Shown: piece after piece, positions 26,242 through 34,599 of the stretch
Position numbering within the stretch: the stretch's first letter is position 1
Layout of the letters: each line of letters opens with the position of its first letter
NCBI RefSeq assembly: GCF_002979475.1
Contig: NZ_PCOY01000018.1
Span: forward strand, 1-64,000
Origin: Microbacterium sp. MYb62
GTDB taxonomy: Bacteria; Actinomycetota; Actinomycetes; Actinomycetales; Microbacteriaceae
DNA: 64,000 nucleotides
Direction of reading: 5' to 3'
The notes under the pieces: generated by a model
Seen by the model: the letters and a program-made list of their open reading frames with translations, nothing else
Databases searched by the model: none
What the model was told of the DNA's origin: nothing
Position numbers and translations under genes: made by a program

Positions 26242-26287
26242 CGACGAGACCCCCTGCTGTCCGCGTGGACGGCAGGGGGTCTCGTCG
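26242..26287. terminator. Bidirectional hairpin terminator
   Basis: A 21-bp stem (26242-26262 with 26267-26287, one G-U wobble) and a 4-nt loop GCGT. It lies between the convergent valS unit and the small gene at 26319. Confidence 0.8.
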
Positions 26288-26318
26288 TGGGCCAGGGGTC
26301 GGCGTCAGCCCGGCGCCG

Positions 26319-26537
26319 TCATCGCCGCGGGGCTCCCAGCTGCGCCAGCAGGTGATCCACGGCGCGCGGATCCTGTCGTCGCGCCTGCTGCTCGCGCAGG
26401 AGGTCGAGTGCGAGGACGCGCCTCTGCGCGCGCCGCGAGATGCGGTGCTCGACGTAGGCGGTGAGTCGGTCGGCCAGGTGCAGCAGACCGCGCTCGGTCT
26501 GCGTCGGGCCCACCAGGTGAAGCGTCGCGCTGGTCAT
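26319..26537 (-). CDS. Small hypothetical protein coupled to an ArsR-type regulator
   Basis: A 72-residue Arg/Leu-rich helical protein (LADRLTAYVEHRISRRAQRR). The ATG at 26537 overlaps the regulator stop by 4 bp, so it is translated with it. No known domain; it could be a regulatory partner of the repressor or a small DNA-interacting protein, which is guesswork. Confidence 0.6.
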   Translation of the reverse strand: MTSATLHLVGPTQTERGLLHLADRLTAYVEHRISRRAQRRVLALDLLREQQARRQDPRAVDHLLAQLGAPRR

Positions 26538-27157
26538 GATTCCTCCACGGTGTCATCGGCCGAACCCGGCATCGCGGTCGGCGGCGTCGGAAGATCGAAG
26601 AGCTCGGCGCGGAGCGAGACGCGCCGTACATCGGGACCTGTCTGCCCGCGGTAGCGCGCGATGGCGCTCTCGACGATGTCCTCCAGTTCCGCGCGCAGGG
26701 ACATCGCCTGCTCCGGCGTCATGTCGAGATGTGTGGTGATGGTGATGCCCAGTTCGCGCCAGGCCTCCGGAACATCGGACTGCGGACGGTTCAGGTACGA
26801 CATCAGCGTCTCGTGTCGCAGCCGGAAGAACTCCGAGGTCACGATCTGGGCGGCGGCGCGGTTCGCCGGCGAGGTCATCTCATCGGGGCCGGGCATATCG
26901 ATGCGCCCCTTGGGGCGCTCCCACCACCTCTCACGGGCGGTGCCACGCCCTTCGACCTCACGGATGAGGTCGTGCGCCGCGAGTGCGCGGAGGTGATAGC
27001 TGGTCGATCCCGAAGTCTCCCCCACGAGCGCCGCGAGCGAACTGGCGGTCTGCGGCCCGCGCGCCGCCAGCAGGTCGAAGATCTTGACGCGAAGAGGGTG
27101 CGCGAGAGCCTTCAGCGCGCCGGCGTCGAGTGTCCTGATCTGCGTCTCGTTCGTCAT
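26534..27157 (-). CDS. ArsR-type winged-helix transcriptional regulator
   Basis: A 207-residue regulator. The N-terminal winged helix (ALKALAHPLRVKIFDLLAA at 11-29; SSLAALVGETSGSTSYHLRAL near 35-55) is the ArsR/HTH_20 type. The helical C-terminal half carries ERWWERPKGRIDMPGPDEM and a dimerisation helix. No metal-binding cysteine cluster is seen, so it is not an obvious metal sensor. The start is taken as ATG 27157. An in-frame ATG at 27193 would place coding sequence in the palindromic operator. The operator directly upstream implies autorepression. Downstream of kbl in the same orientation. Confidence 0.88.
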   Translation of the reverse strand: MTNETQIRTLDAGALKALAHPLRVKIFDLLAARGPQTASSLAALVGETSGSTSYHLRALAAHDLIREVEGRGTARERWWERPKGRIDMPGPDEMTSPANRAAAQIVTSEFFRLRHETLMSYLNRPQSDVPEAWRELGITITTHLDMTPEQAMSLRAELEDIVESAIARYRGQTGPDVRRVSLRAELFDLPTPPTAMPGSADDTVEES

Positions 27158-27160
27158 GCA

Positions 27161-27207
27161 TGCAAAGATACCGTTGCAAAGAATTCTTTGCAAGCATTTC
27201 TTTGCAA
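27161..27207. promoter_or_regulatory. Palindromic operator with extra half-sites
   Basis: A perfect 20-bp palindrome TTGCAAAGAATTCTTTGCAA (27174-27193) is flanked by TGCAAAGA (27161-27168) and TTTCTTTGCAA (27197-27207). It lies between the kbl stop and the regulator ATG. The cluster of half-sites is strongly AT-rich against the surrounding DNA and is the likely autoregulatory site of the ArsR-type protein. Confidence 0.75.
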
Positions 27208-27214
27208 GTGTGGA

Positions 27215-28393
27215 TCAGTCGACCGCCGCCCGGGCCGCGACGAACGCGGCGACGCAGGCTTCCACCTGCGCCGGCGTATGCGCCGCGGACAGCTGCACCC
27301 GGATCCGCGCCAGCCCCCGGGGCACGACGGGGAAGCTGAACGCCGTCACGTAGACGCCCCGCTCCTGCATCTCCCGCGCGATCCGCGCCGTCTGGGCGGC
27401 GTCGCCGAACATCACCGGAACGATGGGGTGTTCGCCGGGAAGGAGGTCGAAGCCCTCCGCGGTCATGCGCTCGCGGAACAGGGCGGCGTTGTCGCGCAGA
27501 CGCGCGCGCAGATCCGCCGATCCCTCGACCAGGTCGAGGGCGGTCAGGGTTCCGGCCACGATCGCCGGAGCGAGGGTGTTCGAGAACAGGTACGGGCGCG
27601 ACCGCTGACGCAGAAGGGCGACGATCGCCGCATGCGAGGCGACGTAGCCTCCCGATGCTCCGCCCAGAGCCTTGCCGAAGGTGCCCGTGTAGATGTCGAC
27701 GCGGTCGGCGACACCGCAGAGCTCCGGCGTCCCCCGCCCGTTCTCGCCGACGAAGCCGACGGCGTGGGAGTCGTCCACGAACACCAGGGCGTCGTACCGC
27801 TCGGCCAGGTCGCAGATCTCGGCGAGCGGCGCGATGTAGCCGTCCATGGAGAACACGCCGTCCGTGACGATCACCCGGAACCGCGCATCCGAGGCCGCCT
27901 GCAGCTGCTCCTCCAGGTCGGCCATGTCACGGTTGCGGTAGCGCAGTCTCCGGGCCTTCGAGAGCCGGATGCCGTCGATGATCGACGCGTGGTTCAACTC
28001 GTCCGAGATGATGGCGTCCTCCGCGGAGAAGAGCGTCTCGAACACTCCCCCGTTCGCGTCGAAGCACGAGGAGTACAGGATCGCCTCATCCGTGCCGAGG
28101 AAGTCGGCGAGCCGGCGCTCGAGCTCGAGGTGCTGCTCCTGCGTGCCGCAGATGAAGCGGACGCTCGCGAGACCGTAACCCCATTCCTGCAACGCCGTGG
28201 TCGCCGCGTCCAGGATGCGCGGGTCATCGGCGAGGCCGAGGTAGTTGTTGGCGCAGAAGTTCAGCACCTCCGCACCGTCCGCGGTGATCTCGGCGCTCTG
28301 CGGTCCGCGGATGCCGCGTTCGTGCTTGGTGAGCCCGGCTTCCTCGATCGCCGTCAGCTCGCCGACCAGATGGTCTTCGAAGGTCCCGTACAT
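27215..28393 (-). CDS. kbl: 2-amino-3-ketobutyrate CoA ligase (glycine C-acetyltransferase)
   Basis: Fold-type I PLP enzyme converting 2-amino-3-ketobutyrate and CoA to glycine and acetyl-CoA, the second step of threonine breakdown. 392 residues, close to the E. coli length. [15 protein letters not shown] near 47, [11 protein letters not shown] near 108, [13 protein letters not shown] near 200 and the Schiff-base Lys in [15 protein letters not shown] near 240 are all present. ATG 28393 overlaps the tdh stop by one base (TGATG), so it is translated from the tdh-kbl message. Confidence 0.96.
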   Translation of the reverse strand: MYGTFEDHLVGELTAIEEAGLTKHERGIRGPQSAEITADGAEVLNFCANNYLGLADDPRILDAATTALQEWGYGLASVRFICGTQEQHLELERRLADFLGTDEAILYSSCFDANGGVFETLFSAEDAIISDELNHASIIDGIRLSKARRLRYRNRDMADLEEQLQAASDARFRVIVTDGVFSMDGYIAPLAEICDLAERYDALVFVDDSHAVGFVGENGRGTPELCGVADRVDIYTGTFGKALGGASGGYVASHAAIVALLRQRSRPYLFSNTLAPAIVAGTLTALDLVEGSADLRARLRDNAALFRERMTAEGFDLLPGEHPIVPVMFGDAAQTARIAREMQERGVYVTAFSFPVVPRGLARIRVQLSAAHTPAQVEACVAAFVAARAAVD

Positions 28394-29436
28394 CACAGCT
28401 CCGTCCAGTCGAGGATGATCTTGCCCGTTCCCGCGGATTCCGCGGCAGCGAAACCCCGCTCCCACTCGCGTGCGGGGACGACCTCGGCGATCACACGGCC
28501 GATGGCGTCCCGCAGGGTCGCGCTGGTCTGCAGCATCGCCCCCATCGCGTTCCATGTCTCGAACATCTCGCGCCCGTAGATGCCCTTGATCGTGAGCATA
28601 TGGGTCACGAGCTTGCCCCAGTCGATGCCGAATCCGGCGCTCGGAAGCCCCAGCATCGCGATGCGGCCGCCATGGTTCATGTTGTCGATCATGGCGGGGA
28701 GCGCCGAGGGAGCGCCGCTCATCTCGAACCCGATGTCGAAGCCCTCCCGCATGCCGAGAGCCTGCTGGGCGTCGCGGATGTCGCGGACCGAGACGTCTAC
28801 GACCTCGTCGGCGCCCATCCGGCGGGCCATCTCCAGACGCGGTGCGCTGACATCGGTCGCCGTGATGAATCGTGCGCCCGCGTGCCGTGCGACGGCGATC
28901 GCCATCAGTCCGATGGGGCCGCAACCCGTGACGAGCACGTCCTCCCCGACGAGCGGGTATGTCAGCGCGGTGTGGACGGCGTTGCCGAGCGGATCGAAGA
29001 TCGCGCCGAGCTCGGGCGTCACCTCGGAATGGTGCACCCACACGTTCGCCGCGGGAAGAGCGAGGTACTCGGCGAAGGCGCCGTCACGCTGCAGGCCGAG
29101 ACCGATGGTGCGGATGCACATCTGGCGGCGACCGGCACGGCAGTTGCGGCACGTCCCGCACACGATGTGCCCCTCGCCGGAGACCCGGTCTCCGACGGCG
29201 ATGTCGTGCACGCCCGGCCCGACCTCGACGACCTCACCGTAGAACTCGTGGCCGGGGATCAGCGGCGCGGCGATCGCCGATGCCGCCCAGTCATCCCAAC
29301 GGAGGATGTGCAGATCCGTCCCGCAGATCCCGGTGCGCAGGACCCGGATGACGACGTCATCGGTACCGGCGGTGGGGTCGGGACGGTCGACGAGCTCGAG
29401 TCCGGACCCCGGTGCGCCCTTGAACAGTGCCTTCAT
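28393..29436 (-). CDS. tdh: L-threonine 3-dehydrogenase
   Basis: Zinc-dependent medium-chain dehydrogenase oxidising L-threonine to 2-amino-3-ketobutyrate with NAD+. 347 residues. Catalytic zinc ligands C38 (GICGTDLH), H63 and E64 (PGHEFYG) match the E. coli enzyme. Structural zinc cysteines are in [15 protein letters not shown] near 92-106. The Rossmann motif is GCGPIGLMA near 170. The start MKALFKG at 29436 fits the family N-terminus; a longer start at 29472 is less likely. It forms an operon with kbl and is divergent from a LysR gene. Confidence 0.96.
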   Translation of the reverse strand: MKALFKGAPGSGLELVDRPDPTAGTDDVVIRVLRTGICGTDLHILRWDDWAASAIAAPLIPGHEFYGEVVEVGPGVHDIAVGDRVSGEGHIVCGTCRNCRAGRRQMCIRTIGLGLQRDGAFAEYLALPAANVWVHHSEVTPELGAIFDPLGNAVHTALTYPLVGEDVLVTGCGPIGLMAIAVARHAGARFITATDVSAPRLEMARRMGADEVVDVSVRDIRDAQQALGMREGFDIGFEMSGAPSALPAMIDNMNHGGRIAMLGLPSAGFGIDWGKLVTHMLTIKGIYGREMFETWNAMGAMLQTSATLRDAIGRVIAEVVPAREWERGFAAAESAGTGKIILDWTEL

Positions 29437-29467
29437 GCTCTCGATCTCACCGCACGCCACCTTGTAG

Positions 29468-29507
29468 AGCAATCGCCACTGTCTGCACCATCGATGTAGC
29501 GGTTGCT
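29468..29507. promoter_or_regulatory. Dyad in the tdh/LysR intergenic region
   Basis: AGCAATCGC (29468-29476) and GCGGTTGCT (29499-29507) form an inverted repeat with one mismatch and centres about 31 bp (three helical turns) apart, in the 82-bp gap between tdh and the divergent LysR gene. Candidate LysR binding region; eye prediction. Confidence 0.4.
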
Positions 29508-29518
29508 AATGTATACAG

Positions 29519-30436
29519 ATGGAGATCCATCAGCTGCAGATCCTGCGCGAACTCGGCGCGCTCGGCAGCGTCACCGCGGTGGCCGCTGCTCTTCGGGTCA
29601 CTCCCTCCGCGGTGTCTCAGCAGCTCACCGCGTTGCAGCGAGGGTTTCCGACGCCGCTCACGCGGAAGCACGGGAGGACACTCGTCCTCACCCCGGCAGG
29701 AGAGGTCCTCGCCGCGGCGGCGACCGACGCGATCGATGCGATGGCCGCAGCACGGCATGCGGTCGAGGATTTCGAAGACGCCCCGACCGGAGTGGTGAGC
29801 GTGAGCGGCTTCCACAGCGTCGGCCAGGCGCTCTTCGGACCGCTGCTGCGAGAGTTCGCCTCCGCCGCCACCGCCCCGGCCGTCCAGGTCACCGACGAGG
29901 ACGTCGCCCAGAGCGAGTTCCCGGCGCTCACCGCGCGGTACGACCTCGTGCTCGCCCATCGCATGGAGCACTCGGATCCCTGGCCGACGCAGGGCGTGCG
30001 GAGCCTGACGCTCGTCCGGGAGCCTCTCGATGTGGCCGTCTCGACGTCGCATCCGCTCGCCACCCGCGCGAGCCTCACACCCGCCGACGTCGCCGGCGAA
30101 CGGTGGGTGACCAGCCGTATCGGCTACTCCCCCGACGACGTTCTCCGCGCCGTGTCCGCCGTCGCCAACCGGCCGGTCGAGATCCACCACCGCATCAACG
30201 ACTACGGTGCGGTGTCGGCGGTCGTCGCCGCCGGCGGAGTCCTCGGCATGCTCCCGCGGTTCACATCCCGCAGCGTCGACGATCGGGACATCGTCCGCAT
30301 CCCGCTGGAAGGAGTGAGCACGCACCGGATGATCGACCTGCTCGCGCGTCCGGAGAACCTCCGTCGCCGATCGGTCCGCGTCGTCGTCGAGGCGTTGCGG
30401 CGGGTGATGACGCGCCTGAGCGAAGACGGTTCCTGA
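29519..30436 (+). CDS. LysR-family transcriptional regulator
   Basis: 305 residues. The N-terminal HTH (LRELGALGSVTAVAAALRVTP ... SAVSQQLTAL at 8-40) and the helix with LTRKHGRTLVLTPAGEVL are classic LysR. The effector domain follows (VSVSGFHSVGQALFGPLL from about 92; LVREPLDVAVSTSHPLA near 160). Divergent from tdh-kbl across a dyad, so it is a good candidate to control threonine or glycine catabolism, though this is inferred from position only. ATG 29519 immediately follows a TATACA-like -10, so the transcript may have almost no leader. Confidence 0.9.
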   Translation: MEIHQLQILRELGALGSVTAVAAALRVTPSAVSQQLTALQRGFPTPLTRKHGRTLVLTPAGEVLAAAATDAIDAMAAARHAVEDFEDAPTGVVSVSGFHSVGQALFGPLLREFASAATAPAVQVTDEDVAQSEFPALTARYDLVLAHRMEHSDPWPTQGVRSLTLVREPLDVAVSTSHPLATRASLTPADVAGERWVTSRIGYSPDDVLRAVSAVANRPVEIHHRINDYGAVSAVVAAGGVLGMLPRFTSRSVDDRDIVRIPLEGVSTHRMIDLLARPENLRRRSVRVVVEALRRVMTRLSEDGS

Positions 30437-30456
30437 GCCCGGAGCACGTCCATGGC

Positions 30457-30462
30457 TAGGCT
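30457..30462 (+). promoter_or_regulatory. -10 element of a leaderless M3 peptidase transcript
   Basis: TAGGCT lies 6 nt before the ATG at 30469, the spacing expected between a -10 element and the first base. The transcript would begin at the start codon. Confidence 0.5.
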
Positions 30463-30468
30463 CGGAGG

Positions 30469-32520
30469 ATGACCGACGCCACGAATCCGCTGCTGCAGCC
30501 GTCGACGCTCCCGTACGGACTCCCCGACTACCGCGCGATCCGCGCGGAGCACTACCTCCCCGCCTTCCAGGCCGGCTTCGACGAGCAGCTCCGCGAGATC
30601 AGCAGGATCACGATGGTGCGATCGATGCCCACCTTCGAGAACACGATCGAGGCCCTGGAGCGCTCCGGCGAGCTGCTCGACCGCGTCGCCCACGCTTTCT
30701 ACACCGTGAGCTCCGCTGACGCGACGCCGGAGATCCAGGCGATCGATGAACAGCTCGCGCCCCTCATGGCAGCCCACCACGACGCGATCACGCTCGACGG
30801 GCCGCTGTACTGGCGGGTGCAGCGCGTGTACGAGCAGCGCGACGCGCTCGGACTCGACCCCGAACAGCACTACCTCGTGGAACGCCACCACCGGGAGATG
30901 ACCCATGCCGGTGCCGCGCTCGACGATGGAGCCAAAGCGCAGCTGACCGCTCTCAATCAGAAGCTGTCGACACTGACCAACACCTTCGAGCGCAACCTGC
31001 TGAACGACACGAACGACCTCGCCGTGGTGTTCGATGCGGCCGCCGAGCTCGACGGCCTGAGCGCGGGAGAGCTGTCCGCTGCCGCGCGCGCGGCAGCGGA
31101 CCGTGACCTCGACGGCAAGCTCCTCCTCACCCTCCCGCTCTTCACCGGACACCCCGCATTGGCGCAGTTGCGCGAACGGGAGTCGCGACGGCGCATCATG
31201 GCGGCGTCGCTCGCGCGCGGCTCGCGGGACAACGCGAACGACAACCGGCCGGTGCTGCTCGAGATCGTGCGGCTGCGGGCCGAACGGGCGAAGCTGCTCG
31301 GCTACGACTCGCACGCCGCGTATGTCACCGCCGACGAGACCGCCGGCTCCCCCGAAGCCGTCGAGCAGATGCTGCGGCGTCTCGCCGCACCCGCGGCGCG
31401 CAACGCCCGCGCCGAACGCGCATCCCTCCAGACGACCGTCGACGAGACCGAATCGGCTCCCTTCCCTGTCGAGGCACACGACTGGGCGTACTACACCGAA
31501 CGGGTCCGCACCGCCCGGTACGACATCGACTCCAGCGCTCTGCGTCCCTGGTTCGAGGCGGAGCGCGTGCTCCAGGACGGGGTCTTCTTCGCGGCGACGC
31601 GTCTGTACGGCGTCACCTTCACCGAACGAGAGGATCTCGTCGCGTACCACCCCGGCGCCCGGGTCTTCGAGGTGCGCGACGCCGACGGCTCACCCGTCGG
31701 CCTCTACGTCCTCGACCTGTACACCCGCGATTCGAAGCGCGGCGGGGCCTGGATGAACCCGATCGTGAGCCAGTCGCGCCTGCGCGGCACGGCCCCCGTC
31801 GTCGCCAACAATCTGAACGTGGCGCTGCCCGGCGACGGCGAGCCCACGCTGCTGACCCTCGACGAGGTCACCACGCTGTTCCACGAGTTCGGCCACGCGC
31901 TGCACGGGCTGTTCGCGACGGTGACCTATCCGCACTTCGCCGGGACGAACGTGTTCCGCGACTTCGTGGAGTTCCCGAGTCAGGTCAACGAGATGTGGAT
32001 CCTGTGGCCGGAGGTCCTCGACAACTACGCCCGCCACCACGAGACCGGAGAACTGCTCGACGCTGCGATCGTCGAGCGCCTGCGTGCGACCGAGACGTTC
32101 GACCAGGGCCACGCGACCAGCGAGTACCTGGCTGCCGCCTGGCTCGACCAGGCCTGGCACCGGCTGACCACGGAGACGACCGTCGACGACGTCGCCGCAT
32201 TCGAGGCCGCAGCGCTCACGGACATCGGCCTGGACGACCCCGCGGTCCCGACCCGCTACTCGTCGACCTACTTCGCTCACGTCTTCTCCGGCGGGTACAG
32301 CGCGGGCTACTACTCCTACATCTGGAGCGAGGTGCTCGACGCCGACACGGTGGACTGGTTCCGGGAGAACGGCGGCCTGACGCAGGCGAACGGCGACAGG
32401 TTCCGCCGGCGTCTGCTCGGAGTCGGCGGTTCGAAGGATCCCTTGGCGGCCTACCGCGACTTCCGCGGCCGCGACGCCGAGATCGCCCCTCTGTTGAAGC
32501 GTCGCGGATTGGGCGACTGA
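30469..32520 (+). CDS. M3 family metallopeptidase (peptidyl-dipeptidase / oligopeptidase)
   Basis: A 683-residue cytoplasmic zinc peptidase. The active site is H472-E-F-G-H476 (LFHEFGHALHGLF), with the third ligand Glu in the FVEFPSQVNEMW block about 25 residues later. A C-terminal YSAGYYSYIWSEVLDAD segment is typical of Dcp/OpdA-type enzymes. It degrades short peptides imported or produced by proteolysis. No signal peptide. It has a promoter of its own directly abutting the ATG and is followed by a methyltransferase gene 8 bp downstream. Confidence 0.95.
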   Translation: MTDATNPLLQPSTLPYGLPDYRAIRAEHYLPAFQAGFDEQLREISRITMVRSMPTFENTIEALERSGELLDRVAHAFYTVSSADATPEIQAIDEQLAPLMAAHHDAITLDGPLYWRVQRVYEQRDALGLDPEQHYLVERHHREMTHAGAALDDGAKAQLTALNQKLSTLTNTFERNLLNDTNDLAVVFDAAAELDGLSAGELSAAARAAADRDLDGKLLLTLPLFTGHPALAQLRERESRRRIMAASLARGSRDNANDNRPVLLEIVRLRAERAKLLGYDSHAAYVTADETAGSPEAVEQMLRRLAAPAARNARAERASLQTTVDETESAPFPVEAHDWAYYTERVRTARYDIDSSALRPWFEAERVLQDGVFFAATRLYGVTFTEREDLVAYHPGARVFEVRDADGSPVGLYVLDLYTRDSKRGGAWMNPIVSQSRLRGTAPVVANNLNVALPGDGEPTLLTLDEVTTLFHEFGHALHGLFATVTYPHFAGTNVFRDFVEFPSQVNEMWILWPEVLDNYARHHETGELLDAAIVERLRATETFDQGHATSEYLAAAWLDQAWHRLTTETTVDDVAAFEAAALTDIGLDDPAVPTRYSSTYFAHVFSGGYSAGYYSYIWSEVLDADTVDWFRENGGLTQANGDRFRRRLLGVGGSKDPLAAYRDFRGRDAEIAPLLKRRGLGD

Positions 32521-32528
32521 GACTCCGG

Positions 32529-33155
32529 ATGACGGACCCGCTTCGCGACATCGGTGCGGCCTTCGATGCGCGCGCACCGCAGTATGACGAGAGCGCCATG
32601 CATCGTTCCGTCGCCACGGCTGTGGCCGGATTCGTCGACCTCGACGGGGTGAGCCGCGTGCTCGACATCGCGACAGGCACCGGACTCGTCCTGCGCGCAT
32701 TGGCTCGACGAACGAAAGGCCTCACTCTGACGGGTGTCGACATCTCCCCGGGGATGCTCGACATCGCCAGGGCCGAGCTCCCCGACGCCGCCTGGATCGA
32801 CGCAGAGGCCGCGAGCATCCCGATCGACGATGCGACCATCGATCTGGCGACGTGCGTCACGGCGCTGCACATCATCCCCTCCGTCGCGCGGGCCGCCGGA
32901 GAATGGAGCCGCGTCCTGCGTCCGGGCGGGCGCCTCGTGACCGCGACTTTCGCCGGTGCGGTACCCGGTGGCGCCACTGCCCAGCGGGGCGGCACCCCCG
33001 TGTCCTATCCCCGCGATCACACTCCCTATGCCGATCCGGATGCCCTCGCGACCTCGTTCCAACCTGCCGGGTTCCAGCTGCGCAGACACACGTCGTGGAG
33101 CGATGGCGTCGACACGGTGCTGATCGCGGAGCTGGAGCGCACTCCTCGCCGATGA
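32529..33155 (+). CDS. SAM-dependent methyltransferase (class I)
   Basis: 208 residues with a Rossmann-type SAM site: motif I VLDIATGTGLVLRAL near 41-55, the acidic end of strand 2 in LTGVDISPGMLDIAR near 69-82, and motif IV near DLATCVTALHIIPS. RVLRPGGRLVTATF is motif V/VI. The substrate cannot be told; UbiE/Methyltransf_11-like small-molecule enzymes are the nearest type. ATG 32529 lies 8 bp after the M3 peptidase stop with CGGAT-type weak site, so likely co-transcribed. Confidence 0.88.
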   Translation: MTDPLRDIGAAFDARAPQYDESAMHRSVATAVAGFVDLDGVSRVLDIATGTGLVLRALARRTKGLTLTGVDISPGMLDIARAELPDAAWIDAEAASIPIDDATIDLATCVTALHIIPSVARAAGEWSRVLRPGGRLVTATFAGAVPGGATAQRGGTPVSYPRDHTPYADPDALATSFQPAGFQLRRHTSWSDGVDTVLIAELERTPRR

Positions 33156-33196
33156 TCGTCGTGGACGCAGCAGGCGACTCGTGAGAGCCTGAGCGC

Positions 33197-33694
33197 ATGA
33201 ACGCATTCCCCGACGCGCCGTTCGGCCCCGCCGACCGCCTCGACCTCGACGCCGTCCCTCTCGCGGTCATCCGCCACAACGGCATCCGCATCGCCGATCT
33301 GCAGCCGGCATTCGACGCGGGATACGAGGCGATCGCGCAGAACTTCGCAGGCGACGAGCTGACCCCGACCGGTCCTGCGCTGGCGATCTACCACGGGGAT
33401 CCGATGGGCGTGTTCGATCTCGAGCTCGGCTTCCCCGTGCAGTCACCGCCCGAGAACCCCCTCCCCACAGCGAGCGGGAGCGTGATCGTCGCCTCGACCC
33501 TGCCCGCAGGGCCTGCCGTCGCGACCAGCGTGTTCGGCTCCTACGACGGGCTCGGTGCAGGGTGGGCCGGTCTCGTCGAGAGAGCCGGCGCAGACGGTCT
33601 GCGGCCCGGGGGCGTCTGGATCGAGGTGTACGTCTCCGATCCGAGCACCACGCCGGCGGAGCTGCGCACCGACCTCGTCATGCCCACCGCCTGA
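33197..33694 (+). CDS. Stand-alone GyrI-like (effector-binding domain) protein
   Basis: 165 residues matching the GyrI-like / BmrR-type small-molecule binding fold: paired segments beginning AVIRHNGIRIADLQPAFDAGYEAIAQ and VIVASTLPAGPAVATSVFGSYDGLGAGWAGL, and an end WIEVYVSDPSTTPAELRTDL that is nearly diagnostic. No DNA-binding domain is fused. Members bind or hydrolyse xenobiotics or inhibit gyrase. Last gene of the M3 peptidase unit, convergent with a membrane protein gene with 21 bp between stops. Confidence 0.8.
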   Translation: MNAFPDAPFGPADRLDLDAVPLAVIRHNGIRIADLQPAFDAGYEAIAQNFAGDELTPTGPALAIYHGDPMGVFDLELGFPVQSPPENPLPTASGSVIVASTLPAGPAVATSVFGSYDGLGAGWAGLVERAGADGLRPGGVWIEVYVSDPSTTPAELRTDLVMPTA

Positions 33695-33715
33695 CTCGCG
33701 GCGAGGTTCCGCGAC

Positions 33716-34498
33716 CTACTGCGGCGGTGCCGTGTACAGACGCGTCGAGCAGCCCAGCTCGCCGGGCTCGAGCCAGATCCGGTCGTAGGGCGGGGAGACG
33801 ACCTCGCCGTCGGTTCTCCGAACCCGGAGGACGCAGTCGGTTCCCGGAGTCACCCCCACCGCCACGACCTGTTCTCCTGCCGGCGTCTCGATCGCCTCGA
33901 CCCTGAACCGGTCCCCGGGAAACTCCTGCCGAAGTGCCTCCGCGAGATCCGCCGGGTCCGTGGTCATGAGAATGCCGTCGATGCGCGCGGTCGCGTCGCC
34001 CGGGAGCGCGGGGCTGGTCGATGCCGGCGGCGCGGGGGGTTGCGGAAGCCCCTGACAGGGGATCTCGTCGTACGCGGCTTCCCGGAACACCACGACCGTG
34101 TACCGGTAGCAGCGCTCGGCCGAACCTGCGGAGGTGTACGGTGCGAACATCGCTCCGCTGCTGCTCGCCTCGACGGAAGCGCTGATGCGAGTTTGGATCG
34201 TGATCCCGTCGTCCGTGCCGAACGCACCGGTCCATGTGAGCGGCTCGACGATCGCACTGCGCGAGTGGAACATCTCCGCGGCGACCGTCTCGGCATCCGT
34301 GAGGTCGTGTGCACCGCGCAGGTCGTCGGCCAGGGCACGGGCGACGTGCTCGACCCTGTTCAATGCGACGTCATCGCCGTCTTTGTCCTGCACGGAGACG
34401 AAGAACATCACGACGAACACGATTCCCACGATCACGATCACGGCCGCAGGGATCGCTATCACCGTCGCGATCACCGGCCAGCGCCGCGAAGCCGTCAT
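33716..34498 (-). CDS. Membrane-anchored protein of unknown function
   Basis: A 260-residue protein with one N-terminal transmembrane helix (about 8-35, VIATVIAIPAAVIVIVGIVF) and an outside domain carrying four cysteines (in ERCYRY, EIPCQG, TDCVLR and LGCSTR) that could form disulfides, plus a Pro/Ala linker near 145. No known enzyme motif. The start is set at ATG 34498 because it overlaps the stop of the 33-codon ORF (TGATG). A GTG 3 bp further upstream is possible but less likely. It is read from the clpX transcript direction. Confidence 0.75.
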   Translation of the reverse strand: MTASRRWPVIATVIAIPAAVIVIVGIVFVVMFFVSVQDKDGDDVALNRVEHVARALADDLRGAHDLTDAETVAAEMFHSRSAIVEPLTWTGAFGTDDGITIQTRISASVEASSSGAMFAPYTSAGSAERCYRYTVVVFREAAYDEIPCQGLPQPPAPPASTSPALPGDATARIDGILMTTDPADLAEALRQEFPGDRFRVEAIETPAGEQVVAVGVTPGTDCVLRVRRTDGEVVSPPYDRIWLEPGELGCSTRLYTAPPQ

Positions 34499-34599
34499 CA
34501 CCGCACGTCTTCGCCATCGTCGGTGCGCAGCCGTATCCAGCGGTCATCCACGATCGTCCTCCGGACGACCGGCGACCAGGGAGCCGGTCGGGCGCTCAT
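34498..34599 (-). CDS. 33-residue small ORF stitched between clpX and the membrane protein gene
   Basis: ATG 34599 overlaps the clpX stop by 4 bp (ATGA), and its TGA overlaps the next gene's ATG by one base (TGATG). It therefore exactly fills the 97-bp gap between clpX and the membrane protein. The product is basic then acidic (starts MSARPAPW, contains [15 protein letters not shown]). Both junctions are the same translational-coupling types used throughout the window, which is the main support. Function unknown; it could also just be a coupling leader. Confidence 0.55.
   Translation of the reverse strand: MSARPAPWSPVVRRTIVDDRWIRLRTDDGEDVR

Noticed and set aside
34499-34501. GTG start for the membrane protein downstream of clpX
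   Set aside because: The ATG next to it overlaps the stop of the bridging ORF in the TGATG pattern used elsewhere here.
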